Shown here one piece after another: positions 29,958-30,583 of a stretch of DNA of 30,583 nucleotides. Source of the DNA: a virus; the IMG/VR virus record IMGVR_UViG_3300029998_000092, positions 1 to 30,583 of that record, one strand, 5' to 3'. The number at the start of each line of letters is the position of its first letter. Within the stretch, counting starts at the first letter, position 1. Position numbers and translations under genes: made by a program. The notes under the pieces were generated by a model. It did no database searches. It saw only the letters and a list, made by a program, of their open reading frames with translations, and was not told the DNA's origin.

Positions 29958-29969
29958 TTTTAGGGGGTA
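29958..29969. repeat. TTTTAGGGGGTA, right copy, plus GGGTACAAA repeats
   Basis: Identical to 23177-23188. Just here GGGTACAAA occurs twice (about 29965-29973 and 29977-29985), as expected for integrase arm-type sites next to the int gene. So the 12-base match may be arm-site homology rather than the crossover core. Confidence 0.5.
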
Positions 29970-30128
29970 CAAATCAGGGTACAAAATTTCTTTCTTTCTT
30001 TTTCTTTTATTTATTCTATTATGATAAAATATTGTTGCATTATCCATGATTATCAGTGTATATTGATGTTTGAATAAGAAAATAAGAGTAACCAAAATAT
30101 AATAGAAAGGTGTCTTAGTAAGACAACA

Positions 30129-30168
30129 AAGCCCATGTAATTAATTCCATTACATGGGCTTATTTTTT
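30129..30168 (+). terminator. Strong hairpin terminator
   Basis: AAGCCCATGTAA (30129-30140) pairs perfectly with TTACATGGGCTT (30150-30161) over a 9-base loop and TATTTTTT follows. No rightward gene is seen before it; it may belong to a gene cut off by integration, or form the host terminator at the attachment site. Confidence 0.75.
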
Positions 30169-30534
30169 CTACATGCCGGAATACATATTCAAGACAGACT
30201 CAAATTTCTTATTTTTCGTCTATGATGGTGACTAAAAATGAGCTCTAACTACACAATACCAACTTACTGTCAGGCTTTGTTCTCGAGAAATTGTTCGGGC
30301 CTGAGTGGGCATAATGGCATTTCTTGAAATTGTGATGTTTTTCTGTAATCTCGCAATTTATTGCAATTATTTTTGTTTCTGGATAGATATTTACTGATGG
30401 AAGCCTATAGTTTTAGGCTAAATCAGGAGGTTGCCGGAATGAGATTGATATTTTACCGAAGAATAAGGATAATTCAACATTAAAAAGAAATTATTATCTA
30501 TTTGTAATTGAATTGATTATTTAATCAGCTTTCG
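30169..30534. other. Non-coding region at the window end
   Basis: No supported gene. A short AGCCTA/TAGGCT hairpin is present near 30403-30421. The rest has no clear structure. Confidence 0.5.
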
Positions 30535-30583
30535 ATTGGTATACCAATTAGCTTTTGTCTCTTGCACAATTTATATATCTTTG
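30535..30583 (+). promoter_or_regulatory. Promoter with a palindromic operator at the window edge
   Basis: The perfect 14-bp palindrome ATTGGTATACCAAT (30535-30548) is followed by a -33 TTTG (30554-30557) and a -7 TATCTTTG (30576-30583), 18 bases apart. A rightward gene should begin just beyond the window. Confidence 0.65.

Larger units (their letters stand above)
23177..29969. mobile_element. Integrated element with Rep and tyrosine recombinase
   Basis: A leftward gene array on the - strand: recombinase, two cargo ORFs, excisionase-like HTH, a 130-residue gene, a filamentous-phage gpII-like Rep and a conserved 205-residue gene. The ends are suggested by the TTTTAGGGGGTA repeats. It could be a phage-plasmid, satellite or inovirus-like relic: no capsid, coat or Zot-like gene is seen. 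Confidence 0.5.

Overview
The window is AT-rich Bacteroidota (Bacteroidetes) DNA. Supporting signs are TAnnTTTG-type -7 boxes, the near absence of strong Shine-Dalgarno sequences, and families typical of the phylum: DUF4494, DUF4468, DUF3164 and Mu-like phage proteins in their Bacteroidetes form. No rRNA, complete tRNA or core housekeeping gene is present, so the genus cannot be named.

Region 1 (about 1 to 19000) is most of a Mu-like transposable prophage. A late operon on the + strand (1-4436) carries the terminase end, a Mu gp36-like protein, a fused portal/gpF protein, a gpG-like protein and a gp37-like protein. It ends at a bidirectional terminator. The convergent early region on the - strand (17785 down to 4488) carries, in order of transcription, small early proteins, transposase A, ATPase B, a second ATPase, a GemA-like protein, DUF3164, DUF4494, the retroelement described below, a DNA methyltransferase fusion, a HAD phosphatase and several accessory genes. 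A divergent XRE repressor (17914-18354) with three operator-like repeats sits at the early end. The right prophage terminus should lie in the 0.9-kb gap after it; the left end is outside the window.

The most notable system is a diversity-generating retroelement (DGR) inside the prophage early operon. It consists of a reverse transcriptase (9144-10127), an 80-bp template repeat (10232-10311) and two variable repeats (10416-10495 and 10823-10902) in two neighbouring target genes. By direct comparison, 14 and 20 substitutions separate the two VRs from the TR. Every one falls on a TR adenine (coding strand; T on +), and none falls on the 59 other positions. The targets are small proteins without a visible signal peptide, the VR is internal rather than C-terminal, and the cassette lies among replication genes rather than tail genes.

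Region 2 (19000-23200) holds accessory or host modules: a two-gene HEPN-type module with a palindrome-overlapped promoter, a Panacea (DUF4065) toxin-antitoxin-like pair, two exported proteins, and three structured hairpin elements, two of which are near-copies with covarying stems. Region 3 (about 23177 to 29969) is an integrated element. It has a tyrosine recombinase at one end, an excisionase-like HTH, a filamentous-phage gpII-like Rep protein and two unrecognised cargo ORFs that may be joined by +1 frameshifting. The last 670 bases are non-coding and end in a promoter with a palindromic operator.
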